Of a DNA stretch of 12,762 nt, positions 1 through 7,072 are shown one piece after another. Source of the stretch: Acidobacteriota bacterium (lineage in GTDB: Bacteria > Acidobacteriota > Terriglobia > Terriglobales > Acidobacteriaceae); the NCBI GenBank assembly GCA_021819255.1, contig JAKART010000023.1:1-12762 (forward strand). Reading direction: 5' to 3'. Both the position numbers and the translations under genes were made by a program. The notes under the pieces were generated by a model that was given only the letters and a program-made list of their open reading frames with translations, was not told the origin of the DNA and ran no database searches. Within the stretch, counting starts at the first letter, position 1. Each line of letters starts with the position of its first letter.

Positions 1-177
1 GAGTATTGCGGCAAGGGCCCGCAGTTTGGCAACAACATCTCGCACGCGCATAACGTAACCCGGCGGCGCTGGAACCCGAATCTGCAATCGGTGAAGGCGG
101 CCTCGCCGGCGGGCGGCTCCAGACGCGTGACGGTATGCACCCGCTGTATCAAAGCCGGCAAGGTCGTCAAGGGTTAA
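1..177 (+). CDS. rpmB: 50S ribosomal protein L28, 3' part (5' end outside window)
   Basis: This is the C-terminal 58 codons of bacterial ribosomal protein L28 (bL28), a small basic protein of the large ribosomal subunit. The frame is open from base 1 and ends in TAA at 175-177. Recognisable family segments are GKGPQFGNN, the basic stretch [16 protein letters not shown] and the C-terminal [16 protein letters not shown]. The CTRC pair near the end, together with the Cys at residue 3 of the fragment, indicates the zinc-binding four-cysteine form of L28; the first Cys of its N-terminal CxxC would lie just left of the window. Only about a dozen or so N-terminal residues appear to be missing. The gene faces the minus-strand msrB gene, with a hairpin between them. 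Confidence 0.96.
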   Translation, partial: EYCGKGPQFGNNISHAHNVTRRRWNPNLQSVKAASPAGGSRRVTVCTRCIKAGKVVKG

Positions 178-210
178 TCACTTCGGCTTGTAACACGCCG
201 TGCAAACAAA

Positions 211-230
211 GCTCCGGCCTTCGCCGGGGC
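211..230 (-). terminator. Rho-independent terminator of the msrB side, possibly bidirectional
   Basis: An 8-bp GC-rich stem (211-218 with 223-230, one G-U pair) encloses a 4-base loop. Read on the minus strand, the stem is followed at once by TTTGTTTGC, a U-rich tract, so it fits an intrinsic terminator for the msrB transcript that ends at 257. Read on the plus strand, the tail is only TGCGGGCGTTTAAG, so it is a weaker but possible terminator for rpmB. Its position between two converging stop codons supports a shared role. Confidence 0.75.
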
Positions 231-256
231 TGCGGGCGTTTAAGCTTCCTGCCGGC

Positions 257-670
257 TCACTCCGCTTCGCCGGCGGAGCGCTCCTGAAAGGTCAATGACG
301 CGGAGTTGATGCAAAAGCGCTGGCCGGTGGGTCTGGGCCCATCCGGAAAGACGTGGCCAAGATGGCCTCCGCAGCCCGCGCAGGTGACCTCCACGCGCCG
401 CATGCCGTGGGAGATATCTTCCTCCAACTCCACGGCGTCGTCGGTTACAGGTTGGAAGAAGCTGGGCCAGCCGGAGCCGGATTCGAACTTGGTCTGGGAG
501 TGGAACAGCGGCGCGCCGCAGGCGGCGCAGTGGTAAAGGCCGTCGGTGTGGTTATGCAGCAGGGCTCCGCGAAAGGGGTGTTCGGTCCCCTTCTGGCGCA
601 GGATACGGTACTGATCGGGGGTAAGCTGCTCGCGCCACTCGGCGTCGGTTTTTTGCACTCTGGCAGGCAT
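257..670 (-). CDS. msrB: Peptide-methionine (R)-S-oxide reductase MsrB
   Basis: MsrB reduces the R epimer of methionine sulfoxide in proteins, normally recharged by thioredoxin, in the cytoplasm. The 137-residue product has the usual family length. The two CxxC pairs that bind the structural zinc are at C48/C51 and C97/C100. Other signatures are GSGWPSF (residues 65-71), [12 protein letters not shown] (101-112) and the catalytic cysteine C120 in RFCINSASL. The frame is open further upstream to 802, but the ATG at 670-668 is chosen because it is preceded by AGGAG with a 5-base gap and because the upstream extension has no MsrB-like content and would overlap ridA. It is the last gene of the minus-strand run after ridA (85-base gap) and is followed by a terminator hairpin. 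Confidence 0.97.
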   Translation of the reverse strand: MPARVQKTDAEWREQLTPDQYRILRQKGTEHPFRGALLHNHTDGLYHCAACGAPLFHSQTKFESGSGWPSFFQPVTDDAVELEEDISHGMRRVEVTCAGCGGHLGHVFPDGPRPTGQRFCINSASLTFQERSAGEAE

Positions 671-675
671 GGTGT

Positions 676-680
676 CTCCT
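676..680 (-). promoter_or_regulatory. Shine-Dalgarno site of msrB
   Basis: AGGAG on the minus strand lies 5 bases before the ATG at 670-668. It decides the msrB start against the longer open frame that reaches 802. Confidence 0.8.
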
Positions 681-755
681 GGAGGGTTTGATTCAAAAGG
701 CAGGCTGCAGGGTGCGCCGGCGTGCTTCGCCTGGGGGAAGGGCCGGATCCGAGAT

Positions 756-1178
756 TCAGGCTGAAGGGATGACGGCGATGCAGTCAATCTCCACCAGGGC
801 ATCCTTCGGCAAAGCGGCTACCTGCACCGTGGTGCGGGCCGGAGCGACCGTGCCCGGAGGAGCCAGATAAGCGGCATAGACCGCGTTCATCGCGGCGAAG
901 TCGGCCAGATCCTGAAGGTAGACGGTGGTTTTGACCACATGGGCGAGGTCCAGGTCCGCAGCGCGAAGGAGCGCTTTGACGTTCTCCAGAACGCGTGCGG
1001 TCTGGGCTTCAATTCCACCCGGAACCAGTTGGCCGGTGGCCGGATCCAGCCCGACCTGGCCGGAGGTGTAAAAGAAGGCGCCGGCGCGGATGGATTGGGA
1101 GTAAGGGCCAATGGCCGCGGGTGCGGCCTGGGTGGTGACGGCGGACTTGAGGCTTTCATCCGGGAGCATAGGCTGCAT
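756..1178 (-). CDS. ridA: RidA family reactive intermediate/imine deaminase
   Basis: RidA (YjgF/YER057c/UK114) hydrolyses reactive enamine/imine intermediates such as 2-aminoacrylate formed by PLP enzymes; some homologues act as chaperones when oxidised. The 140-residue product has the conserved GPYSQ (24-28), [13 protein letters not shown] (37-49), the carboxylate-binding arginine R115 in ARTTVQV and E130 in the [11 protein letters not shown] strand. It is about ten residues longer at the N-terminus than typical members. An in-frame TGA lies 18 bases upstream, so the start must be the ATG at 1178 or the in-frame ATG at 1169; both sit in a 9-bp tandem duplication and neither has a clear Shine-Dalgarno site. 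It follows mfd by 97 bases and precedes msrB by 85, same strand, so co-transcription is likely. Confidence 0.95.
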   Translation of the reverse strand: MQPMLPDESLKSAVTTQAAPAAIGPYSQSIRAGAFFYTSGQVGLDPATGQLVPGGIEAQTARVLENVKALLRAADLDLAHVVKTTVYLQDLADFAAMNAVYAAYLAPPGTVAPARTTVQVAALPKDALVEIDCIAVIPSA

Positions 1179-1184
1179 AGGCTG
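1167..1184. repeat. 9-bp tandem duplication carrying both candidate ridA start codons
   Basis: CATAGGCTG occurs twice head to tail (1167-1175 and 1176-1184). On the minus strand the two units read CAGCCTATG twice, so each ends in an ATG in the ridA frame. The unit is a multiple of three, so gain or loss by replication slippage would keep the ridA frame. Confidence 0.9.
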
Positions 1185-1228
1185 GATTGTCCGTCACTGG
1201 CCCCCTGGGGCGCAAGCGCTCTGTGCTG

Positions 1229-1241
1229 CATATCCTTCCTT
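1229..1241 (-). promoter_or_regulatory. Strong Shine-Dalgarno plus ATG upstream of ridA, out of frame with it
   Basis: On the minus strand AAGGAAGG (1241-1234) is followed by AT and an ATG at 1231-1229, the best ribosome-binding context in the mfd-ridA gap. The ATG opens a frame that is not the ridA frame (offset 53 bases) and runs on inside ridA to 887. Its translation is low-complexity and Pro/Arg-rich (starting MQHRALAPQG), like a shadow frame rather than a protein. It may load ribosomes for coupled initiation at ridA, or mark a sequence error. Confidence 0.5.
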
Positions 1242-1275
1242 GACCGCTCCGCCCGGATTGGCGGATTCCTCCCAG

Positions 1276-4200
1276 TCACCGCAGTCCCGGCTGGGGTTGC
1301 AGCCTCTCGAGCAGCTCCAGCGTCTCCGCCAGCACCACTTCGGCCTGGGCGCCGGAGAGCGGCCAGCGCAGAGTGCCCTGCGGAGTAAGCTGGGCTCCTT
1401 GCCTGGCCTGGCGCGCCACCAGCTTCATCAGCATGCCCACGTTGATCCCCACCCCGTCCGGCTGCGGGGCTGCGTGCAGCTTTTCGCTGAAGGTAATGTA
1501 GAGCATCTCCCGCATCGGCTGGAGCACACCGGCCTGCGCGGCCGCGGAGGAGCGAGCCGGCGTAGCCTGACGCAGCGCCATGGCGGCGTTGGTTATGGGA
1601 CGGTTGACCGCGGCGCGGTTGGAGTACTGCAGACTTGGAACCTGGGGGGCCTGGCCATGCCGTCCGGGCAGCGGCGTTGCGGCAGCGGCCCATCCGCCGA
1701 GCCCCGGCCTCTGTCCGCCCAGGCCTGGCCCGTGGCTGCCCAGCCTTGGCCACTGCTCCGGAAGCCCTGCTGGTTTGGCGGGAGCCCGGGCAGGTGAACG
1801 GACCGGGGTTACCGGTTTGGCCTCTTCGATGACGGTTCGCTTGCGCTCGATCTGGGTAATGCCCAAGGTCTCTGCGATCAGCCGGATCTCGGCGGCTCGC
1901 AGCAGGTGCAGAACGCCCTCCGGCGGCTTGCCGTAGCGATCCTCCAGCTCGGCGCGCACCTCGGCGAGGCCCGCGTTCGACTCCGCGGAGGCGATGCGCT
2001 TGTACATCCTCAGTCTTTGTCCCTCTTCGGGGATGTACTCGTCGTCGATCCGCAGCGAGATGCCCAGATGGATGGTCACTGGAGCACGCTCCTGGCGGGG
2101 CTCGCCTTTCAGTCGGCTCACCGCCTCCTCCAGCATGGTGGTGTACATCTCAAAGCCGATGGCCTCGATGTGGCCGGACTGCTCTCCGCCCAGCATGTTG
2201 CCCGCTCCGCGCAGCTCCAGGTCCAGGGCTGCAATCTTGAAGCCGGCGCCCAGATCGGAAAACTCTTTGAGCGCGGCCAGGCGGCGTCGCGCAATTTCGG
2301 TGAGCTGCTGCTCGGGCGGAATGAGCAGATACGCATAGGCCCGGCGGTTGGAGCGTCCCACGCGTCCGCGCAACTGATAAAGCTCGCTCAACCCATGCCG
2401 GTCGGCGCGGTTGATGATGATGGTGTTGGCGCGGGGAATGTCCAGACCATTCTCGATGATCGAAGTTGCGCAGAGCACATCGTACTCGCCATCCATGAAG
2501 GCCAGCATGGTGCGTTCGAGTTCGGCTTCGGGCATCTGTCCGTGGCCCACCACGACCCGCGCCTGGGGAACCAGTTCGCGGATCCTGGAGGCGATATCGT
2601 AGATGGTCTCCACGCGGTTATGCACGAAGTAGATCTGTCCGTTGCGCTCCAGCTCAACTTCGATCGCGGTACGAATCAGCTTCTCATCGAACTTCGCCAC
2701 AATAGTCTGGATCGCCATGCGGTCCTTGGGCGGGGTTTCAATGATGCTCATGTCGCGCAGGCCCACCAGCGACATGTGCAGGGTGCGTGGGATGGGCGTG
2801 GCGCTCATGCTGAGCACATCAATGGCCGCGCGCATCTGCTTCAGGCGCTCTTTGTGGCGCACGCCAAAGCGCTGCTCCTCGTCCACGATGAGTAGGCCGA
2901 GATCCTGGAAGCGGAGCTCCCGGGAGAGCAGAGCATGGGTTCCGACCAGAATGTCCACCTTGCCCTGCTCGATGCGCTCCAGAATCTCCTTCCTGTCTTT
3001 GGCGGTACGAAAGCGAGAGAGCATCTCCACCACTACCGGGAATTTGCTGAAACGCCGCTTGAAGCTCTCGAAGTGCTGGAAGCAGAGCACGGTGGTGGGC
3101 GTAAGCACAGCGACCTGCTTGCCGTCCTGGACCGCTTTGAAAGCGGCGCGCATGGCTACTTCGGTCTTGCCGTATCCCACATCGCCGCACAGCAGGCGAT
3201 CCATCGGCTGAACCGATTCCATATCCGCTTTGATGTCGGCAATGGCGGTGAGTTGATCGTCCGTCTCATTGAAGTCGAAGGCATCTTCAAACTCGCGCTG
3301 CAGGTTGCTGTCCGGTGAAAATCCCGTCCCGGCCGCAGCCTTGCGCTGCGCATAGAGCTTGAGCAACTCCTCGGCCATGTCCTGCATGGCCTTCTTCACC
3401 CGCGCCTTGGTCTTGCTCCAGGAGGGAGATCCCAGCCGGTTCAACTGCGGGGCGGGGCCGGTCTCGGTGGAGCGGTATTTCTGGATCAGATCCAGCCGAG
3501 TCAAGGGAACGTAGAGCTTAGCGTCTTCGGCGAAGGTGAGGATCATCAGATCGAGATAGGATCCGTCGGGTTGCTCCAGAGTGCGCAGTCCGTCGTAGCG
3601 GGCGATGCCATGCTCCACATGCACGACATAGTCGCCCACGGAGAGATCGCGGAAGTCGGAGACAAACGCCGAGGTCTTCGATCGCCGCCGCTCCGGCCGG
3701 GCCATCACGTCGGCATCGTCGCTGATGTCGTTGGCCCCCAGGATGACCACCTGCCGGGCCGTGCGCCGGTCCAGATCCAGCACCTGCACGCCGTTGGCGA
3801 TGGCCAGCCGCACGATCACCGGGGTGCGGAGATCGCCGGCGAGGTGACTGGACTCGGAGTACTGGTTTGCGCCTGCGCCGCCGTGCTGATCGACGCGGGA
3901 GCCGATGCGGTAAGGCACGCCGTACTCCTGCATCAGCCCAGCCAGCCGCTCCACCTCGCCCTGATTGGGCGCAGCGATCAAGACGCGCGCCTCACTCTGC
4001 ATCAGCAGCTTCAACTGGTCGATCAGCGCCGGAATCGAACCGTGAAAGCGCATCGTCGGTCGAGTGGCAAACTCGATCTCCGCGGCGTCGCTGCGGTCGC
4101 CATCCAGTACATCCACTGCGCCCAGTTGATCCAGATCAAAGCCGGCGTAGCGGCGGACGGCGTCCTGCAACTCCCAAGGGGTCAGATACAGATCCGATGG

Positions 4201-5319
4201 CCGCACGAGCGAACCAACACCGGAGCGGTCGTGGCTCTGCTCCACCTTCTGCCACCAACGTTCCCCTTGATTGGCCACCATCGCCGGCTCTTCCACCAGG
4301 ACCCGGGTGTGCGGTCCCAGCAACTCCAGCAGAGAAGAACGGGCGCCGGCGACGGGGGCGTAGAACTCCCAGCCCGGGAAGATGGTCGGCTGGCCAAGAA
4401 TCGCTCCGGCGTGCGCCGCGGGCGAAGCCGTCGGAGAGAAGCTTTCGGCTGGCTCTCGATCATCGCCTGCTCCATCCGCATGGCTCTTCGTAACGCCCGC
4501 GGCGCTCCGCGTCAGTCGCGCGTTGATCGCACCCAGTAGAGCCTCGGTGGCCGGCGTCTCGGTGAGCGGCAAGAGCAGGATCTCCTCCACCGTCGAGCTG
4601 GAGCGCTGCGACTCAGGATCAAACCGGCGCATCGACTCGATCTCATCGCCCAGGAACTGGATGCGGACGGGCCGCTCCATCTCAGGTCCATAGACATCCA
4701 GGATGCCTCCACGGATGGAGACTTGCCCGGTCATCTCCACCACCTCCACGCGGTTGTAACCCACCGACTGCAGGTGCTCCAGCAGCATCTCAGGCAGATG
4801 TTCCTCGCCGGTGCGCAGGCGCAGAGCGAGCGCCGCGTAGTACTCGCGCGAAAACAAACGCATGCAGGCGGCTTCCACGGGGGCGATCACCAACCGTACC
4901 GGTGGGCTGGATGGAGATCGCCCGGCACTGCGGCTGGCCAGCTTCCATAACGTGGCCGCGCGCTGCTCCTGGATCTCGCCGTGCGGCGAAAGATTCTCGA
5001 ACGGGAGAACATCGTGCGCCGGCAGACGCAGCACCTGTTCCGGGTCCAGAACTCCGTTCAGCTCGCCGGCGACCTGGACTGCGGCGTGAAGAGCCTCCGC
5101 GGCTTTGTTGTCCGAGACCAGGACCAGCACTGGAACGCACTCCCCCGAGAGCGGCTGGGCGGCGCGCGCGAAGGAGGGAAGGTACAAGGCTCGTGCGCCG
5201 ACGGTCAGCCCAGACACACGTCTCCGCCCCATACCGCCCGCCAGATGGCGACGCGCACGCTCAAAGGCTTCGGAGTGTTCCAGGTCCGCGACCAGCTCGC
5301 GGACGAAGGGAAGAATCAT
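1276..5319 (-). CDS. mfd: Transcription-repair coupling factor Mfd, enlarged
   Basis: Mfd is a cytoplasmic DNA translocase that removes stalled RNA polymerase and recruits UvrA for nucleotide excision repair. The 1347-residue product has an N-terminal UvrB-like module with LPAHDVLPFENLSPHGE; a CarD-like RNA polymerase-interacting domain near 555-640 (SVGDYVVHVEHGIARYDGL); Walker A GDVGYGKTE with K718; Walker B DEEQ at 813-816; SMSATPIPRT; and motif VI QLRGRVGR from Q982. The C-terminal D7 domain follows. Most bacterial Mfd proteins are about 1150-1200 residues; the excess is explained by a Ser/Ala-rich insertion near 268-306 and a Pro/Gly/Ala-rich one near 1166-1268 inside D7. The start at ATG 5319-5317 has GGAG with a 5-base gap. 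It begins the minus-strand run mfd-ridA-msrB and is divergent from gatB. Confidence 0.97.
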   Translation of the reverse strand: MILPFVRELVADLEHSEAFERARRHLAGGMGRRRVSGLTVGARALYLPSFARAAQPLSGECVPVLVLVSDNKAAEALHAAVQVAGELNGVLDPEQVLRLPAHDVLPFENLSPHGEIQEQRAATLWKLASRSAGRSPSSPPVRLVIAPVEAACMRLFSREYYAALALRLRTGEEHLPEMLLEHLQSVGYNRVEVVEMTGQVSIRGGILDVYGPEMERPVRIQFLGDEIESMRRFDPESQRSSSTVEEILLLPLTETPATEALLGAINARLTRSAAGVTKSHADGAGDDREPAESFSPTASPAAHAGAILGQPTIFPGWEFYAPVAGARSSLLELLGPHTRVLVEEPAMVANQGERWWQKVEQSHDRSGVGSLVRPSDLYLTPWELQDAVRRYAGFDLDQLGAVDVLDGDRSDAAEIEFATRPTMRFHGSIPALIDQLKLLMQSEARVLIAAPNQGEVERLAGLMQEYGVPYRIGSRVDQHGGAGANQYSESSHLAGDLRTPVIVRLAIANGVQVLDLDRRTARQVVILGANDISDDADVMARPERRRSKTSAFVSDFRDLSVGDYVVHVEHGIARYDGLRTLEQPDGSYLDLMILTFAEDAKLYVPLTRLDLIQKYRSTETGPAPQLNRLGSPSWSKTKARVKKAMQDMAEELLKLYAQRKAAAGTGFSPDSNLQREFEDAFDFNETDDQLTAIADIKADMESVQPMDRLLCGDVGYGKTEVAMRAAFKAVQDGKQVAVLTPTTVLCFQHFESFKRRFSKFPVVVEMLSRFRTAKDRKEILERIEQGKVDILVGTHALLSRELRFQDLGLLIVDEEQRFGVRHKERLKQMRAAIDVLSMSATPIPRTLHMSLVGLRDMSIIETPPKDRMAIQTIVAKFDEKLIRTAIEVELERNGQIYFVHNRVETIYDIASRIRELVPQARVVVGHGQMPEAELERTMLAFMDGEYDVLCATSIIENGLDIPRANTIIINRADRHGLSELYQLRGRVGRSNRRAYAYLLIPPEQQLTEIARRRLAALKEFSDLGAGFKIAALDLELRGAGNMLGGEQSGHIEAIGFEMYTTMLEEAVSRLKGEPRQERAPVTIHLGISLRIDDEYIPEEGQRLRMYKRIASAESNAGLAEVRAELEDRYGKPPEGVLHLLRAAEIRLIAETLGITQIERKRTVIEEAKPVTPVRSPARAPAKPAGLPEQWPRLGSHGPGLGGQRPGLGGWAAAATPLPGRHGQAPQVPSLQYSNRAAVNRPITNAAMALRQATPARSSAAAQAGVLQPMREMLYITFSEKLHAAPQPDGVGINVGMLMKLVARQARQGAQLTPQGTLRWPLSGAQAEVVLAETLELLERLQPQPGLR

Positions 5320-5324
5320 GCAGG

Positions 5325-5334
5325 CTCCAGTCTA
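5325..5334 (-). promoter_or_regulatory. mfd start region: GGAG Shine-Dalgarno overlapping a TGATAGACT -10-like element
   Basis: On the minus strand GGAG (5328-5325) lies 5 bases before the mfd ATG. Directly upstream of it is TG-A-TAGACT (hexamer 5334-5329), an extended -10-like sequence ending 9 bases before the ATG. If that element were the promoter, the Shine-Dalgarno would not be in the mRNA, so the two readings compete. The Shine-Dalgarno reading is favoured, with the promoter further upstream in the 182-base divergent gap. Confidence 0.4.
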
Positions 5335-5470
5335 TCAACCAACCAGCAGCCTGCCGTTTTGCCCGGGTTCCGCAGCCGCAAGGGTTGACGGTGCGCGGCC
5401 GGAACGGAGCCTCGGCCTGGGAGGAGGCCGGCCCGCCAAGCGCCCGGAACGGAAATCGTCTGTCTGCTTC

Positions 5471-5484
5471 TGCCCGGGCGGGCA
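5471..5484. repeat. 14-base inverted repeat just upstream of the gatB -10 element
   Basis: TGCCCG (5471-5476) and CGGGCA (5479-5484) are perfect inverted arms around a GG centre. The palindrome lies immediately before the proposed extended -10 of gatB (5486-5494), in the -35/-10 spacer, a place where an operator would block RNA polymerase. A related TGCCCGGG occurs at 5360-5367 in the same gap. With such GC-rich DNA, chance occurrence is possible. Confidence 0.4.
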
Positions 5485-5485
5485 T

Positions 5486-5494
5486 TGATAAAAT
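5486..5494 (+). promoter_or_regulatory. Extended -10 promoter element of gatB, predicted leaderless
   Basis: TG-A-TAAAAT (TGn at 5486-5488, hexamer 5489-5494) is a close match to an extended sigma-70 -10 element. It ends 7 bases before the gatB ATG at 5502, which would place the transcription start at or next to the A of the ATG. No Shine-Dalgarno sequence is present between it and the ATG, and no good -35 is seen, which extended -10 promoters can tolerate. The leaderless reading is inferred from spacing only. Confidence 0.5.
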
Positions 5495-5501
5495 CAACCA
5501 C

Positions 5502-6989
5502 ATGTCCGCAGCTTTTGCTCTTTCGCCGGAAGTTCTTGCCAAGTACCAGCCCGTGATCGGCCTGGAGGTTCACGTCCAGCTTCTCACCCGGTCCAAGGCC
5601 TTCTGCGGTTGCCGGAACGAGTACGGCGGAGAGCCCAACACGCATGTCTGTCCGGTCTGCCTTGGCCTGCCCGGAGCTCTGCCGGTGCTGAACCGACAGG
5701 CGGTCGAGTTCGCGGTGCTGGCTGCCAAGGCCATTGGCTGCCGGATTCGCGAGACCAGCGTCTTTGCGCGCAAGAACTACTTCTATCCTGATCTTCCCAA
5801 GGGCTATCAGATCTCGCAGTTCGACAAACCCATCGCCGAGCACGGAGAGATCATCGTCTCGGACGCTGAAGGCAATCCCAAGCCGATCGGCGTCACCCGG
5901 CTGCATATGGAAGAGGATGCCGGCAAGAGCCTGCACGACGGTTTTCCAGACTCCGCCTCGCGCAGTTACATCGACCTGAACCGCTGCGGCACGCCGCTGG
6001 TGGAAATCGTCTCCGAACCTGATCTGCGCAGCCCTGACGAGGCCTTCGAGTACCTTACGCGTCTCAAGGAGATCCTGCTCTACACCGGCGTCTCGGATTG
6101 CAACATGGAAGAGGGCTCGCTGCGCTGTGACGCCAACGTCAGCGTGATGCTCAAAGGTGCGGACAGGTTCGGCGCCAAGGCTGAGGTGAAGAACGTCAAC
6201 TCCTTCCGCTACATTCGCGCCGCCTTGCAGTATGAGATCGAGCGCCAGATCGGCATCCTGGAAGAGGGCGGCCGCGTGGTGCAGGAGTCGCGCCTGTGGA
6301 ACAACGCCGAAGGCCGGACCTACTCGATGCGCAGCAAAGAGCACGCCCACGACTACCGCTACTTCCCGGAGCCTGACCTTCCGCCGCTGGTGGTGGGCGC
6401 CGAGTGGCAGCGGCAGATTCTCTCCGCCATGCCGGAGCTTCCCGAGGCTCGCCGCTCCCGCCTGGCCTCCGAGTTTGGCCTCAACGCCCAGGATGCGGCC
6501 ACCCTGACGACGGACCGCGAGCTGGGGAACTTCTTTGAGTCCGCCGCCAAGGCCGCAAAATCGCCGAAGCGGGTAGCGGCTATTCTGCTCAGCGAGATCA
6601 CCATGCGCCTGCGCGCCGCCGAGATCAGGCTGGACCAGAGTCCCATCTCACGGGAGGGCCTGGTGACCGCAGCCGACCTGGTCGAGTCCGGCGCCATCAG
6701 CAGCAAGCAGCTCAAGCAGCTGCTGGATGCATGTTTCAGTGAGGGCTGCGACTTTATCGCCATCTACGAGCGCGACAAGCCCCAGCAGATCTCTGACACC
6801 GGCGCGATCGAGACCATGATCGACCAGGTGATCGCCGCGAATCCGGCCCAGGTGGCGCAGTTCAAGGCCGGCAAGCGCACCGTAGCCGCCTTCTTCATCG
6901 GGCAGGTGATGCGCCTGAGCAAAGGCCAGGCCAACCCGGCGCTGCTCAATGATCTGGTGGTCAAGAAGCTGGACGAAGCCGCGGGATAA
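5502..6989 (+). CDS. gatB: Aspartyl/glutamyl-tRNA(Asn/Gln) amidotransferase subunit B
   Basis: GatB is the tRNA-binding kinase subunit of the GatCAB amidotransferase, which converts Glu-tRNA(Gln) and/or Asp-tRNA(Asn) to the amidated form. The 495-residue product has VIGLEVHVQL (18-27), the zinc cysteines C35, C37, C50 and C53, PKGYQISQFDKP (from about 99), LHMEEDAGKSLHD (from 134), YIDLNRCGTPLVEIVSEPD (from about 156), LRCDANVSV, AEVKNVNSFR and HDYRYFPEPDLPPL. A C-terminal helical YqeY-like tail domain follows. The frame is open upstream to 4902, but the ATG at 5502 matches the usual N-terminus and the upstream part overlaps mfd antisense. No Shine-Dalgarno is visible. gatA and gatC are not adjacent: mfd is divergent on the left and an envelope gene converges on the right. 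Confidence 0.98.
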   Translation: MSAAFALSPEVLAKYQPVIGLEVHVQLLTRSKAFCGCRNEYGGEPNTHVCPVCLGLPGALPVLNRQAVEFAVLAAKAIGCRIRETSVFARKNYFYPDLPKGYQISQFDKPIAEHGEIIVSDAEGNPKPIGVTRLHMEEDAGKSLHDGFPDSASRSYIDLNRCGTPLVEIVSEPDLRSPDEAFEYLTRLKEILLYTGVSDCNMEEGSLRCDANVSVMLKGADRFGAKAEVKNVNSFRYIRAALQYEIERQIGILEEGGRVVQESRLWNNAEGRTYSMRSKEHAHDYRYFPEPDLPPLVVGAEWQRQILSAMPELPEARRSRLASEFGLNAQDAATLTTDRELGNFFESAAKAAKSPKRVAAILLSEITMRLRAAEIRLDQSPISREGLVTAADLVESGAISSKQLKQLLDACFSEGCDFIAIYERDKPQQISDTGAIETMIDQVIAANPAQVAQFKAGKRTVAAFFIGQVMRLSKGQANPALLNDLVVKKLDEAAG

Positions 6990-7072
6990 AAACCGCCGCC
7001 GTCCCTCGGCATGCAAGCCCTGGGTCTACGCTGAGGAGGCTGCCCGTTTGGCGGTGTCGTGCCGTTCGATTC

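Noticed and set aside
1199..1265. Inverted repeats after mfd (GCCCC-CT-GGGGC near 1200; TCCGCC/GGCGGA at 1248-1265) as an mfd terminator
   Set aside because: The first has too small a loop, the second only six pairs, and neither is followed by a U-rich tract on the minus strand.
887..1753. Long minus-strand open frame overlapping mfd and ridA
   Set aside because: It overlaps two well-supported genes in another frame and its translation is Arg/Pro/Ala-rich low complexity. Only the strong SD/ATG at 1231 inside it is kept as a finding.
1906..2895. Plus-strand open frame of 329 codons antisense to mfd
   Set aside because: It is the complement of conserved Mfd helicase codons; no recognisable family, and GC-rich codon structure readily gives such open antisense frames.
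3571..4539. Plus-strand open frame of 322 codons antisense to mfd
   Set aside because: Same reason: antisense shadow of Mfd, with no motifs of its own.
5316..6350. Minus-strand open frame antisense to gatB
   Set aside because: It lies opposite the most conserved part of GatB and overlaps the mfd 5' end; no protein-like features.
6990..7072. Terminator in the convergent gap between gatB and the peptidase gene
   Set aside because: Only a distant ACCGCC/GGCGGT pairing about 55 bases apart is visible, with no U-run; not supportable.
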